Shown here: positions 1-11,486 of the stretch, piece by piece
Layout: every line of letters starts with the position of its first letter
Position numbering within the stretch: position 1 is the first letter of the stretch
Assembly: GCA_009617715.1 (NCBI GenBank)
Contig: VTFK01000009.1
Span: 1,178,001 to 1,242,000, forward strand
DNA from: Plectrocnemia conspersa
Taxonomy: Eukaryota; Arthropoda; Insecta; Trichoptera; Polycentropodidae
Length of the DNA: 64,000 nucleotides
Reading direction: 5' to 3'
Notes under the pieces: generated by a model
What the model was told of the DNA's origin: nothing
The model's database searches: none
The model's input: the letters and a program-made list of their open reading frames with translations, nothing else
Program-made: the position numbers and the translations under genes

Positions 1-55
1 TCCTTGACGTTCATTGATCGTTAAATTATTGAAAGGATTTTTTCTTTAATTTTTA

Positions 56-82
56 ATTTATTTATTTATTTATTTATTTATT
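56..82 (-). repeat. LINE tail microsatellite (TTTA)n
   Basis: Six or more TTTA units directly abut the LINE 3' stem-loop. On the LINE's own strand this is the (TAAA)n tail typical of several non-LTR clades. It marks the insertion end of the element. Confidence 0.85.
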
Positions 83-91
83 AAAATTATA

Positions 92-133
92 ACCGTCGTG
101 ACCTGACAGGCAAACCCAATGCGTCACGATAGT
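92..133 (-). repeat. LINE 3'-terminal stem-loop, copy 1
   Basis: ACCGTCGTGAC (92-102) pairs with GTCACGATAGT (123-133) with one mismatch and one G-U pair. The loop carries the words CCTGACAGG and CCCAATGC. Closely related hairpins occur at 5772-5813 and 11488-11531, with paired changes in the stem and the loop words kept. The position just before the (TAAA)n tail fits the 3' hairpin that LINE reverse transcriptases recognise in other systems; that role is inferred. Confidence 0.7.
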
Positions 134-1195
134 CAAAAGTACAAATACATCACAATACATCATAATACATACAAATATAAACAAGACAAAACAGCAGACA
201 CAAATCACCTCAACAGGTGTGCATTGTCCCATACGAACTGAACCAAAACTCCATATGTGCAAAAGAAAATGTCAATATTTCTATGGACAGAATTGAGCAG
301 ATAAATAGCCTCGGCCAGAGAAGAGTTGGCAAGTGCTCCAGTTCTAGACTTTACAGGCAAGAATAGTGGACGCGACCGAGAACTATAACCACCTTCAGGA
401 GCCCACATTTGAAGCTACTCGAGCACCGAAGGATTGTCTACGATGCCCTTGAGCGATTTCCAGAAGTGTTTAATTACATAAACACTTCTGCGAGTCGACA
501 AAGAAACGTATCCCAGGGCTCCCAAAATAAAAGCACTGGGAAACAAGAACGGATAATACCCGTATTCCTTCAAGTATAAATATCGAAGAAATTTACGTTG
601 TACTTTTTCCAGCTTCAATTCATTACATTGATTCATTACGCCTGGGATCCAAATGATGGAGCTAGTTTCTAGTATGCTAGAGTATCATAAAGAGTGCGCA
701 ATACTAAAGTATTCCTGAAGTAACGCGCATTTCTCAAGATAAAACCGAGCATTTTTAAGGATTTGCTATGAGTCTCTGAAATGTGCTGGCTAAATTTCCA
801 ACGTTCTTCGAAAGTCACTCCTAAATCCTTAGTTGAAGAAAACCTTTCCAGAAAATATCCGCCTAGATGGTATGAATATTTTGAAAATGAAATTGTGTGA
901 CATTTCTTTACACTGAAAGGCAATTGGTTATAGCAAGCCCATTTCCATATAGAGTTGAGATCCTCCTGTAGGTCGAGGGAATCAGAAATCGAATGCATTT
1001 TCTTGTAAATTTTCAAGTCATCTGCATATAATAAAAAATCTGAATGCTCTATTGCTGTTTCTATGTCATTAATGAACAATAAAAACAACAATGGACCCAA
1101 ATTAGATCCTTGAGGTACTCCAGTAGGGGTCTTATATCGTTCTGAAAAAGAGTTATTATACTTGACGAATTGTTTGACAAAACCATTAGATTAGT

Positions 1196-1300
1196 GACAG
1201 TGATTAATGAGTCATGATTGACAACGAATGGCCTTCCACTCCTTTCTTCATCATGAACGTCACTTCTTTCTAATTCAAATTCACGATATACTTTTGCCAC
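1196..1300 (-). mobile_element. mariner-like transposase fragment abutting the LINE
   Basis: On the minus strand the translation reads KVYREFELERSDVHDEERSG followed by RPFVV. This matches the wording of the conserved linker between the two N-terminal helix-turn-helix units of mariner-family transposases, where DEERSGRP or a close variant is the hallmark. Only about 35 codons are recognisable. The frame then runs directly into LINE sequence near 1195, so this is either a LINE insertion into a mariner copy or a repeat rearrangement. Related fragments lie at 29707-29790 and 30361-30425. No DD(34)D catalytic part is present here, so it cannot be active. Confidence 0.7.
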
Positions 1301-1620
1301 AAATTATGTCATTGATATGAACAGAAACAAATTAGTGAATAATTTTAGCAACACTTTCACATTTCACTGCGGTTTGCAAAAAACAGCAGTGCTTCAAATC
1401 TAGTAAAACAAATAAACGTAATATTTTTACCAGCGCTCTCACTAATCTTGAGATGAGAATGTGTTAGATCGTAATCTTAATGCAATCTAAAATCTGATGA
1501 TCTTCAAGCTAAACTGAATTACCCTACCGTTATTTCATGTGGGTTTTTTATTATATAATTCGTATATTAGCATACCGTAAAATGTAAATTCTTAGTGCCA
1601 ATCAACAATCGCGAATCTCC
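1301..1620. other. AT-rich spacer, no feature seen
   Basis: I see no splice-bounded reading frame, RNA gene or clear repeat here. Part of it may be the decayed 5' end of the mariner fragment to its left. Confidence 0.5.
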
Positions 1621-2035
1621 ATCATGAAATTCGGTCATCGGCGGAGCACAACGGCATAACAATGGGCGGCGCCCATCTAATTTGCTTGCGATACTCGCAC
1701 ACACATATAGGCTATCATGGTAATATTGTGATATAATAGTTCACCTCGATGGTCATTGATCGGAAGCTTGGGACTGTAAAATCCACACAATGGATACCCA
1801 GCGGGCCCAACCCTACTGTATGTCAGTTGACACGTGAATAAGCGCGCGGTATGTTCGATAGATAGTCATTGTTGATTCGCCGCATTTTTTGTGCCGTTCC
1901 GATAACCAGGGACCATATCGGATAACCCTTTTATATTGCCACATCGATATTTTTCTGTGTGCGTGGATAATCAGAGCGGATTCGTGAGTATACACAAAAG
2001 TATACGAGATATATTGAAAAAGTTGAAATGAGAGA
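1621..2035. promoter_or_regulatory. GC-richer patch, candidate regulatory element
   Basis: The base composition is clearly higher in G+C than the surroundings. It contains a 15-bp palindrome ATGGGCGGCGCCCAT (1672-1686) and several CGATA/ATCGAT-type words. A short open frame exists on the minus strand (1813-1995), but nothing in it is recognisable. It could be a promoter, an enhancer or a remnant of an unknown repeat. Confidence 0.25.
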
Positions 2036-3989
2036 TCAATTAATATTATGCTCGAATAGGGGTGGTAAAAATATTTTATGTAATCAGGAGGAATAAATTT
2101 AAAGAGCCTAAATTTTTATTAACATTTGCTTGCATTGTTACACTGAATATTTATTAAAAATATTATAAATTATTATCCATTGATCTTAATACTACTTTAG
2201 CTGCTTTATAAATAGCTTGAAATGATCTAAACATATATAGAAACACATATGTTAACGCAAAAGTGGAACAAATCAAGATAGCTGTGATTTATAGTTAAAA
2301 CTAATTAAGAATAATATTAATTTAGAAAAATTAGGCATGTGAATAATTTAGAAGACGGAACTACCCATAATATATATTTTAAACAAAGAGTGCTTATGCA
2401 TTTCCGCGCAGATGTTCATCAACGGTGTCCATTATTAGTACCGTTGTAATTGCATTAAAACCGTTGGACCTTACTTTGACAAAAAAACAAAATTCAGTAT
2501 AGAAATTAACATTATTTCGTATATTTTAAATTATAAATATATTTTATTGTAATGATTTGGCAGGTGCTCATCAAAATCACCGTGGCTAGAAATTTGATTT
2601 GAGTTGGTATTTTAAGTGTTATTGATAAATCGTGATGTTCAAAAAGTTTTTTTCATTTTTCTGGTTCGAAGTTTATGGAAATGGTTTGAGTTCTTTTAAA
2701 TAAAATTTTCGATATCTTCAGCTCTATGTTTATTGATACATACATCAAAAAAAAATTTTTTTTTTGTAGAAAGTTATATGAATAATGCTCTCGGATTAAG
2801 GGATTCTCCTTTATTTATAAAATGTCGTAAATTAAGATATTTTAAATCAAGGAGAGTTTATCTAACAATAATTATGTAGCGTTTGTTGCTAACCAAATAT
2901 GAACGTGCAATGATTTACACAAAATATACCATTCATATTTAGCTCAAATAATTATTAATAAATATCGTCGCCAAGTATGTGTAAAACAAAGCATCCCCTA
3001 ATTGCGAATTCTAGTTGGCAAATATACCATTAGGCTTTTGGTTAGAATCTACCGTTAAGCACAGCAAAGAGTCTGATAAGCTATGTAATAGACAAAAGCA
3101 AAGAGTCTTGTTCCGCCCCAAATCACCGACATTAGTCTAAGGTTTGAGAGTTGGACAATGGGCAGGACTTTCCCTGTTCCTCAATAATGTATAAGTTAAA
3201 ACATTGCCGTTATTAATCAATATCGTCTGGACATAAGAACTTGAAAATTTTTCACCTTGAACTTGACCACAATTATATGACTTGTTAAAGCAAAAGTTCA
3301 GCTGTCAAACAGAGCTACGCCCTAGCTAGACCCTTAGAAGCATAAACAAACATTTGCTTTGACTTCTACTATCTGATATAACTAGGCTGAGAATTTAATC
3401 TAAGTTTTCAATTGTTTATCTTGACATTCAATACAATGGAAATATTAAATTAAGCACAATTTAAATGAGCAATATATTAAATATTTGCTCCATAAAACAA
3501 ATTGTTTGTACATTACTGTTTAGACAGTTTAGGTGTGAGCGAGTATTAATCAGAATAGTGAACACCCCATGAATAACTTTCTGCAACGAATCTTTTTCCG
3601 GAAAAAATCCTAATATTTACCTTACATAAATGCACACACATTCAATTAGATTTTTTTATTTACGCTTCGCGACGAAAAAAACCTCATAAATTAAAAAAAT
3701 CTTGTTTTTTAAAAAAAAAATTTAAAAGAAATATTTTTTTTATTAAACATTTAAATTTCACACACAGCCGAGAAAATTTATCTGATGCCATTTGCCTAAA
3801 AAATATCAATTTATTAGCAAATTATTACAAATTTTTGCGCTAAGTAGCCAATGAAACATTATCATTTAAGAAAATGGAAGCTTAAAAGTAAAATATTCTT
3901 TATTTAATATAGCTGAAATTTGTTTTACTTTTTTTTAACCGAAGAGTGCAAAAAATATTTGAATTTTTGTAGTCAAAAATATTTTTCTG
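2036..3989. other. AT-rich non-coding stretch
   Basis: Long A/T runs and short chance frames only. No motif, repeat pair or exon with good splice sites was found. Confidence 0.5.
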
Positions 3990-3991
3990 TA

Positions 3992-4452
3992 CACCCATCC
4001 CCTGATTTACGCGGTAGATACGTTCTTTGCAAACCCCGCATAAATAAAAGCCGCGTAAAAAAAAGGCAAGGAACTCATACAAAATCATAAGATTGATTTC
4101 ATATTCAATTTGAAAATGCGTTATGGTGGTTTGACAGATTTACTGAGAGATTCGATATAGCTTTTATAATCATGATTCAGATATTGAAATATGCCTAACT
4201 AATTCATCTTCGGTTATTAACTCATCAGTAAACAATTATTTGATATCTTTAAAATTTAAGTCTTCAACCCCATCTCTTTCCAATGATATTGACAAATTAA
4301 TAATTTAAGAAAAAATTCTTATTTCTGGATGTAACGATTTTGCATGTAACAATTTTGCAATCACTGGATGTAACAATTTTGCAATCACTTCAGAAAAAAA
4401 AAATATTTATAAAAATTCATTTTTCTTGATCGCGCTTAAATCGGGGATGGGT
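3992..4452 (-). mobile_element. pogo/Tigger-like DNA transposon deletion derivative
   Basis: The left end (CACCCATCCCCTGATTTACG at 3992) and the reverse complement of the right end (ACCCATCCCCGATTTAAGCG, ending at 4452) form terminal inverted repeats. Both are flanked by TA dinucleotides (3990-3991 and 4453-4454), the target duplication of the Tc1/mariner/pogo superfamily. The left end continues into TACGCGGTAGATACGTTC and meets a partly complementary AACCCCGCATAAATAAAAG. On the minus strand at about 4188-4286, decayed coding reads LERDGVEDLNFKDIK, a stop, then LFTDELITEDELVRH. This resembles the acidic C-terminus of Tigger/pogo transposases. Most of the transposase is deleted, so the copy is non-autonomous. 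Confidence 0.65.
4325..4390 (+). repeat. short tandem repeat inside the pogo-like element
   Basis: The word TGTAACAATTTTGCAATCAC (first copies slightly different and shorter) occurs nearly three times in a row with GGA between copies. It is a local slippage or duplication product. Confidence 0.7.
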
Positions 4453-4454
4453 TA

Positions 4455-5628
4455 ATAAAAATTATTTTATTTTATATCAATTGTATATAAAACATAATTC
4501 TACCCATTTTTTACTTTTTTCGCAAATACTTAGTTGGCGGAGTTACGTATTTTAAATCAAGTTAAGTTTTATATTTTAATTTAAAAATTTTCAATTTAGA
4601 TAATAATATAAAAAAAAAAAATATTATTAAAGTTATGCTCTTTTAATTTTTAAGACTAGTCATAAAACAATATATTATAAATAATATGTGGGATATTTTT
4701 TTAACAAATTTACATTAATCTTTTTGGAAAAATTGAGCTTATAAGTATCCTAATTGAACTTGATCCACTATTCTATTTTAAAACAGTGACTTTTTATTTT
4801 AATACACTTAAAAAAGTATTCTTTTAAAAAACATCCTTTAAAAAATTAGTAAAGTAATAATCATTTATATTGATTTATAATGAAAATAAAAATATTTTAT
4901 ATACAGAAATCTAGCTATTTCTTGAGACATTTGTCGAGCGTAATATTTATTTATTATTTAATTTATCTACTTCTCTAATAAATAAAATTCAGTAGATTGG
5001 TAATAATTAAAGACATTGTTAATAAGCAACTTACTATTTATTATTGGCTGTAAAACAATTTATTTACTTTATTAAAACTTGCATCTATTTATTAGTATTA
5101 CGGCCATAAATTTTAACTGCTAATTAAATTACATGCGAAACGAACGTGATTTATTCATTAAATATGCACGAAGCATTCGATAAATTACAGTAGGTCAAAT
5201 ATATAGTAGAATTTTAATGACTAATCAAATACCTTAATATATTTTCCATGTATCATTACATGCTAATAAAAAATATGTAGAATTAAATTTTTAACGAAGT
5301 ATCAAGGAAACCGCAACAACGGAAACAAAAGACAATGTTTCTATGGTTTTGTACTAATACTAAAAATAATTAGCATGTTTACATCTGTGGTTTAATTAAA
5401 TCACTTACTGCTGTGTATTAATATGGAATTTTTAGTACATCCGATTGTACCTTAGAACATTTTTTAATGTATAAAATAATGATGATACTATTTTGAGTAA
5501 TTTCATGAATATATTTTCGTTGCTAGCATTGACTAAATTATTTTATATATATATTTTGCCTTACACGTTTTACTGAAAATAATCTTAGGATGGTAATAAC
5601 CAAGGCTTTTATATAAGCTAATAAATAA
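4455..5628. other. AT-rich non-coding stretch
   Basis: Only A/T-rich sequence with no supported gene, RNA or repeat was seen. Confidence 0.5.
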
Positions 5629-5835
5629 GAATGGAATAGCGTAGTCTGTAACGTCTGAGACTAGTAACTTTGAGATGTCGCCAATTCCCTGGTGTCTGGT
5701 GTCTGGTGGTTAATACTAACTTGTAGGTATTCATTATATCCAAACGATTTGTTTATTTGGTAGATGTTTGCCCGTTGTAACGCATTGGGCTTACGCCTGT
5801 CAGGCTACAACGGAAGATTTAATAAAATAAAGCCG
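5629..5835 (+). mobile_element. tRNA-headed SINE copy 1, with a LINE-type 3' stem-loop
   Basis: The head TAGCGTAGTCTGTAACG resembles a tRNA A-box region, followed by GAGACTAGTAAC, which looks like an anticodon arm. The same words recur at 8376 and, more decayed, at 59701. The B box of this copy is degraded (about 5680-5690). The 3' end carries the hairpin CCGTTGTA/TACAACGG (5772-5779 and 5806-5813) with loop words GCATTGGG and CCTGTCAGG, and then an AATAAAATAAAG tail. The LINE tails at 92-133 and 11488-11531 carry the same loop words. This is the structure expected of a SINE that borrows the tail of a partner LINE. The tRNA type is uncertain; the CTAGTAA loop would fit tRNA-Thr(AGU). Confidence 0.6.
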
Positions 5836-6119
5836 ACTTTTACTTAGACAGAAATGCATTTTGATTGATACAAGATGTTATTATTAAATATTTTTATTTA
5901 TTTTATGATTATGCGGTATGATGTCGACAAAAGATTAAACTGACACACTGATATTAAAAAATCCTTTTATAAGCCTTTGAAGATGTTTATGAACAAGTGT
6001 TTCATTCAGTAATAAATCAACTATATGCAGATGTTCTCCCACTGTAAGAATATTCTACCTTTATATAGTCATTATGTCATCTACATTCACGTTTAGCACA
6101 AAACACGTGCTATTCTCAC
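5836..6119. other. AT-rich spacer
   Basis: Nothing recognisable. Confidence 0.45.
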
Positions 6120-6460
6120 AGTCTCGCTTCAATTTACGCAAACCAGTATTGAACCTAGGGCTATATCCGACGATGCTCGTTCCAGATATATTCGCCTTGA
6201 AATAGCAACGACTTGTTGCAGCAGCAGCAACCGATGCACTTTAACCACAACACTTTACCGGAGCCAATCGCCGTATTTAAACCACTGACTCATTCGCGTT
6301 TCCTTTCTTCGAGTCCGTTTTCATTGACATTGGTAGCCTGCGGTTAGGAAAATAAAAAATCCTTTTTTACCTTAGTTAAAATGGCGCGTCATAGTAAACG
6401 TGTGATAGTAACCGCATCAGTCACCAGTTGAACCGTAAATTTTTTCAATGCCGCTTCTCC
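6120..6460 (+). promoter_or_regulatory. GC-richer patch, candidate promoter or enhancer
   Basis: G+C is markedly above the flanks. The patch contains a short CAG-type run (GCAGCAGCAGCAAC near 6218) and an ATG with good context (GTTAAAATGGCGCG near 6381) that opens only 16 codons before a stop. No strong donor follows. It may be an upstream promoter of the gene to the right, but this is unproven. Confidence 0.25.
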
Positions 6461-6760
6461 GTTGACTCATAAATATTTACGATGTGAAGTTACGTGATTG
6501 AATTTTTTTCGTACGAGTACACCTCTTTTGTTTATGTTTGGCATATCTCAGATTTGCGTCATTCTGGAAAGTTGCTAAGGTGAATTTTTCTATGATGAGA
6601 GTGGTCTCTAAAATTCATCGTGTTAGATCAAAGTTTCTAAATAAAATTCTGTAACATCTTGTAATACATTAGCATAAAAAAATAATTAAAATAATGTAAC
6701 AATTAATTCTTATATCCTTGAGTATTTGGTTTCACATCATCAACAATTTATAGGTAATTT
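6461..6760. other. AT-rich spacer
   Basis: Nothing recognisable. Confidence 0.45.
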
Positions 6761-6761
6761 A

Positions 6762-8235
6762 ATTACTGTCAGCAAACTTTAGTGGACAAGAAACACGGTT
6801 TTCGTCTGCGTCATTTCACGGTCACTCATCTTGTGTGCTTCTCGAAGGCGGTGACAAAGTTCTCCAGTGCTAAAGCAAGTACAACATAGTCTATACCGAC
6901 TTTTAAAAAGCATTCCACAAAGTTTGACATAAATTTTATTTTCAGAAATTAAGCAACTTTAGTTTCTCAAACAGTATTGGCCGAAATATTTCACTCATTA
7001 TACACTACCACAAAGATCCAATTTAAATCCTCTGCTGTTCCTTCTCTTTCTCTATCATTAACATAAATGCATAGATTGGATACTTAGAACATGTATTATA
7101 TACTTATGACCTAAAAGTGTTTTAAAGTATTTGCACAAATGCGGATTCCCTGTCTTTATGAAAAGACGTTGTGTCACAATCTTACGTTGTCTAGATCCCT
7201 TTCCCAGCGGAATTCCTTTAAGTAATAGTTTGAGCGTGTTTTAACTAGAAGCCGTTATTTGTGTTATTTAAGTGAATTTTAACGAAATTTCTTGAGTAAA
7301 ATGCTTTAAATTTTTTTAACACCAAGGAGTGTGACTTCACAGCCAGAAAGACGCAATTTAAAACTAGTAATAATTTATTAGTTCATATTACATATATTGC
7401 GACAAATTATGATGGGCGAGTATAGTTATTCTCCGAGTAGTAGTGAAGAAGCTGGCAAAAGGATGATGTCCGTGGAAGCTCCTCAGAGGTCTTGTAGGTG
7501 GCAGTGACGTATTCGGAAGTCTCAGGTCGTGTCTTTGCTTCTCTGCCAGTGGAGGCGCATCATTGGAGACCAGCCTTAAGTTTTAAGGGTTGCAAAACTC
7601 GCTGACAAATCACAATCATGCAGCGATCATACAGCCAATTGCCAACGAAATATGTATGCGTCTTTAGAAAGTGACATATACTTGCTGGACATCCTTCAGA
7701 GGTCGAAATCTGCAACGGAAATATTGTAGCCTTACGGTGTTTTTTTTCTTTCAGTGATATATTGTTTCCCGTGACCGTTTCGTAACAAATAAATAGTTAT
7801 TCAATGCACTGGAGAATCCTTGCGTGTTGCGTGTTATTTAAATGAAACACTGTATTTTAGTCTTGTTTGGCTTCGTTAACAATTTATTTTCGATTCGTTT
7901 CATGTCTTTAAATATAGCTTTAGTGGAATAATAAACAAGGAATAATACGGATCATATTAGGAGCGTTACGATATAATTTATTGTACACTTGACGTAGCAT
8001 GTATTTATTTAAGCCATTTAGGGAGTTGCTTAGAGGTGGTGTCGACAATCCATCGATGCACTTAGTGCCCTAAAGAGTAGCAATTGCGTCCTTTATTATT
8101 GACCGTTGTAACCAAGACTTCAGCGTGAACGCTTTATGAGTTTTCCAGTCAAAAATATGTTTTCGACTATAGCTATGAGGAGCTAAAACTGTTGTGTGAA
8201 CCACTAAATTTTTATTTGATTTTAATAATATATAA
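6762..8235 (-). repeat. unnamed dispersed repeat (family C), copy 1, interrupted
   Basis: Three separated blocks match the copy at 51914-52560 in the same order. They are CTTTAGTGGAC...ACACGGTTTTCGTCTGCGTC (6776-6812), GCACAAATG.GGATTC...CTTTAT (7132-7160), and TCGATG...CTAAAGAGT.GC.ATT (8051-8090) running on to TATGTTTTCG (8156). The last block also matches 18450-18570 (GCGATAGCTATGAGGAGCTG). Between the second and third blocks lies a different repeat (7321-7800), so the copy seems to be split by a nested insertion. Minus-strand frames in the third block are fairly long, which hints at decayed coding sequence, but I recognise no family. Confidence 0.55.
7321..7800 (-). repeat. dispersed repeat family D, copy 1 (nested)
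   Basis: It begins AAGGAGTGTGACTTCACAGC; similar starts occur at 9967, 41461 and 50163. On the minus strand the decayed coding end reads SENNYTRPS and then a stop. This aligns with ADNNTTRHAS near 50225-50255 and ADNNTNRHAS near 63580-63620. It shares GCTGG...GATGATGTCC with the 41.5 kb copy. The element type is unknown; it could be the end of an LTR retrotransposon or of a DNA transposon. Confidence 0.45.
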
Positions 8236-8365
8236 AAAAAGTTAGTACATGTTATTTGAACTGGCAATTTTTACGAAATAATTATGATATACCCTAAATA
8301 TCATTTTGCGCACTATTTCAAATGTACATTAAAAAAATATGGCAAATCAGCAAGTGAAAAACATA

Positions 8366-8500
8366 AGGTCGGAAAAGCGCAGTCCATAACGCCTCAGACA
8401 AGTAACGCTGAGTTTACAGGTTCGAGCCCCGGCAGTGGAACTCGAGTTTTTATTGTATAAATGTGTTTTAGATGTTCGTCGTGTAATGTAAATGCTATTT
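8366..8500 (+). mobile_element. tRNA-headed SINE copy 2
   Basis: AGCGCAGTCCATAACGCCTC (8375) looks like an A-box and D-arm. CAGACAAGTAACGCTGAG follows as an anticodon-like arm, and GGTTCGAGCCCCGGCAG is a near-perfect RNA polymerase III B box (8421-8437). The body after the tRNA part, TCGAGTTTTTATTGTATAAA, matches the copy at 59760 (TCGAATTTTTATTTATAAA). Further on, TTTTAGATGTTCGTC aligns with TGGTAGATGTTTGCCC just before the stem-loop of copy 1. The acceptor stem does not pair, so this is not a functional tRNA. Confidence 0.6.
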
Positions 8501-9960
8501 TAAAGAGCATATGAAAATAACTCTAGTAAAAATACTGGATACAAAAATGTCAGTTACCATATTTTTTTCTTAAGGTTGTATATTTTAATACATATAACTT
8601 TAATTCTAAGGGCGAAATAGAGTACCGATGCTGTAGTCTGTTGAATCAATTCGAGATGATCCACGATGGTCAACGACCTCAGATTAAATTATCTCGTTGT
8701 CACCTTAGCTAATATACGCAATAGCTATAGAATCTCTGTGTCATCTCCAGGTGTACCAATTTAACAGACAGCTACAGATCAATGGCTGATGGTAATTAAT
8801 CGGAAGTACCCTTTCGTTAGTTGGTATATGAGTGGACGTGTATTTTGGTGTGCGGTTTTTAAGCACACGTGTGTGATACACATGTGTTGACAATGGTGAT
8901 ATTATCCAATGACGTACGGTTGGCGCAATGGAAAACGAATCGTGGGAATGTAAATTGTATTTTTAAATTATTTTATGTCAGATTATTGTACTTTTAATTT
9001 TTTTAATAAATAAATATACTATTAATTACTAAAATAGAAATAAAAAAATTTAAAGTCCACTAGTGTGATGATTTTTTATTGCAAAAATATTCATTGCTTA
9101 ATTTATATAATGATGTAATAAATCAAAATCTTGTCAAGCTGGCAAAATTCGAATCTTATTACACCATCTTAGATTTATTCAACAAAAGCTCAGATATGAG
9201 ACTTTATCCGCATATAGCGTTACAAGGGGCAATTTGTCATAGAGTGAATTAATTAATCGCCCCTTTGCACACGGTTGACTAGTAAAAATATGTTTATAGC
9301 ATGCGTGTATGTGAAATTTTGGAAGAAAGTACCTCAAACACCGAACCTAACCGGTTCCGTAGCATTTTTATAATGAGATTCTGAGACGCTTCTAGGTAAG
9401 AGAGGTGGAAAATCAATATTATCCGATACAGTCGTTATAAAAATCTGTGAAATTGTTTAATGGCCGTTAAACGTTCAACACTCTAATTGCTATCATTATT
9501 ATTGATATAATATTTATTGCAAATTTATGTATGTTTTCATACAATCATGGCCCACTTTTGGATGAATAAATATGAAATTTTGTAAACTAGATATACGTTT
9601 TTTTATTTGTTGACCAAAGATACTTTTTAATTAAAATTGTATTCAATTAATACTTCGATTTAATCAACAGTCAGTTTGCTAGGTGTATATATTTACACAT
9701 ATATGTGTAAATATATTAATATTTTTAGTCTACGTGTGACGTGTAGCTATATTTCACAATTCAATGAGATTACACTTTATAAGAGTTTTTATTAAATTTG
9801 TTTTGAGTTACTACACAGACATGTAAACGTTAATTAATTGGAACACAAAAAACTATGTATACATGCTTATAAAAAAATTATGAATTAGAATGTTGAATAT
9901 TTGTGCTAAAAAAAGAAATTTTTTACGAAAAAAATATAGCTGTAAAAAAATCCGTTTTCG
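8501..9960. other. non-coding stretch with a moderate-GC section
   Basis: Around 8610-8945 the sequence is a little richer in G+C but has no splice-bounded frame. The rest is AT-rich. A perfect 30-bp palindrome lies at 9687-9716 and is listed separately. Confidence 0.4.
9687..9716. repeat. perfect 30-bp AT-rich palindrome
   Basis: The core ACACATATATGTGT (9695-9708) extends symmetrically through TTTA/TAAA and ATAT to 15 bp on each side with no mismatch. It could extrude as a cruciform. In such AT-rich DNA, chance or replication slippage is a sufficient explanation. Confidence 0.8.
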
Positions 9961-10205
9961 ATCCCTAAGGGGTGTAATCTTGCAGCCAAAATATATATAA
10001 AAGAAAGGTTGATAATAGTTGAATTTATTTTTTTATTTAGAAATATAGCTGTGGTTAGAAGGTCATTAACTAAAATAGTTGGTCTTGAAAATCGGATGGT
10101 CTTTGCTGGAGTGTCGAGTTAAATTATTGCCGGCTGTGCCGAATCTTCTGATGACACTAGACTATTTGCTGATGATTTCTTGAGGTCGAGTCTGGAGCGT
10201 CTTCC
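9961..10205 (-). repeat. dispersed repeat family D, copy 2
   Basis: The start AAGGGGTGTAATCTTGCAGC resembles the starts at 7324 and 50163. At 10098-10135, GGTCTTTGCTGGAGTGTCGA and ATTGCCGGCTGTG match 63576-63618 (TCTTTGCTGGCGTGTCGA, ATTGTCAGCTGTG) and 50220-50260. The copy is decayed, with no usable reading frame. Confidence 0.5.
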
Positions 10206-11486
10206 TTTATATTTTGTATTCATATTTTAGTTTATAATTAATATTTTTTAAATATATTTGCGTTGATATTTCTTCTCATTTGTGAGATATAGTTAATCAG
10301 TATAAGTTAAAATTTTAATAATTTATTATTTTTAAATTTTTCAAACAATTCCAAAAGTATCCATTTATATCCATAGTGGAATATTTTAAAATTATTAATT
10401 TTCAAAAACACATTTGGCGTTTTTTTCGCATATGTACCGCGGTAGTACCTACATCCCAATTGTGCCTTTTCTGCATAATTTATCCTCTTATTTTAATGTT
10501 ATTTGTAACAGCTATAGTTATAACTAAAAAATATTTTATAACAGCAGCAATTTATGAAATTACTCATCTTTTCCAGTTATTAATTTGCAGCTGTGTAATT
10601 TTTCAAAAGCTGTTAGTAAATTATACATATCTTTTAAATCAATGCAAATTTTGTTAAAATGTTATGTCAGTCCAAAGAAATTGAATATGGTAGTTTTCTA
10701 ACCATACAGATTTGCAACCTTTTGCAGAAGGAATAATTAAAATAGAACTTTGTACCGTTTTAAATCATTGTAAAAATTAAAATAAATTATTTTCAACATA
10801 TTATTATGTATGTATGTATCAGTATTTATTACTAAAAGTGTATACGGTGTTTTTTATAACTTTGCGAATATTTTCTAATATTTTATTGTTAAGCACTCGA
10901 TATTCGAATAGTTTTAAATAACGAATATTTTGAAACTTTAATCACTACAGTATCAAAAACAAACGTTTTGTATGATATTTGTAGTGACTTTCTTATAACG
11001 TAAAATATTTCATTTTACTAAAAATATTATATGCTGATTTTTAATCTGTTGCAAAACTTATTTCAGCAACAGATTATTTATATATTAAAAATATATTTGT
11101 CCCTAAGCTGAACTTTAAATGTCATTACTATTCAGCATTGTTTAAAATGCAGTCAAATATTATGGTTGAGTATTTTGTCAAAGCATGAAAAATAATAAAT
11201 ATTTCAGATTAAATAAAGAAAAAAACATATTGTATTTTTTTGAATTCAGAAAAATGACTTGAGCCCTGAATAATTGTTTTAAGTATTTGTATATTTATTA
11301 TAGTATTTTTCTGCTGTTTATATATAGTATTATTATTGAAAATAATATAGATATTAAGTAAATATTTATAAAATATTAAAACATTGCCATTGCAAACATG
11401 CCTCAATATCAAAAATTTTATTTTATTATTTAAAATATTTTAGTTTTTCAGTTAGATTATATTTTTTATTTTTTTAGATTAAATTA
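10206..11486. other. AT-rich non-coding stretch
   Basis: A 93-codon open frame at 10376-10657 is hydrophobic and AT-driven, with no homologue I recognise and no splice or promoter context. I treat it as chance. Nothing else is seen. Confidence 0.5.

Larger units (their letters stand above)
56..1195 (-). mobile_element. 5'-truncated, decayed Jockey-like non-LTR retrotransposon (LINE), 3' half
   Basis: Read on the minus strand, this is the end of a LINE reverse transcriptase followed by its 3' tail. At about 1090-1130 the translation gives the RT block TGVPQGSNLGPLLF; the catalytic box YADD lies near 1017-1028. The thumb and C-terminal region continues in broken frames: VQRKFLRYLYLKEYGYYP near 580, a STRR segment near 490, and RSRPLFLPVKSRTGALANSS near 340. 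Stops after LYDTLAY (about 670) and frame shifts between these pieces show the copy is dead. The 3' end carries a stem-loop (92-133) and a TTTA-type tail (56-80 as read on the + strand), as expected of target-primed reverse transcription. The 5' part, including the endonuclease, is missing; at about 1195 the sequence changes to a mariner fragment. The LINE assignment is secure; the Jockey clade is inferred from the RT and C-terminal wording. Confidence 0.9.

Noticed and set aside
8366..8440. A functional tRNA gene
   Set aside because: The B box is good, but the acceptor and D stems do not pair and the same body follows the tRNA part in another copy, which fits a SINE.
10376..10657. A 93-codon hydrophobic protein
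   Set aside because: Composition follows the AT-rich background; no promoter, splice or homology support.
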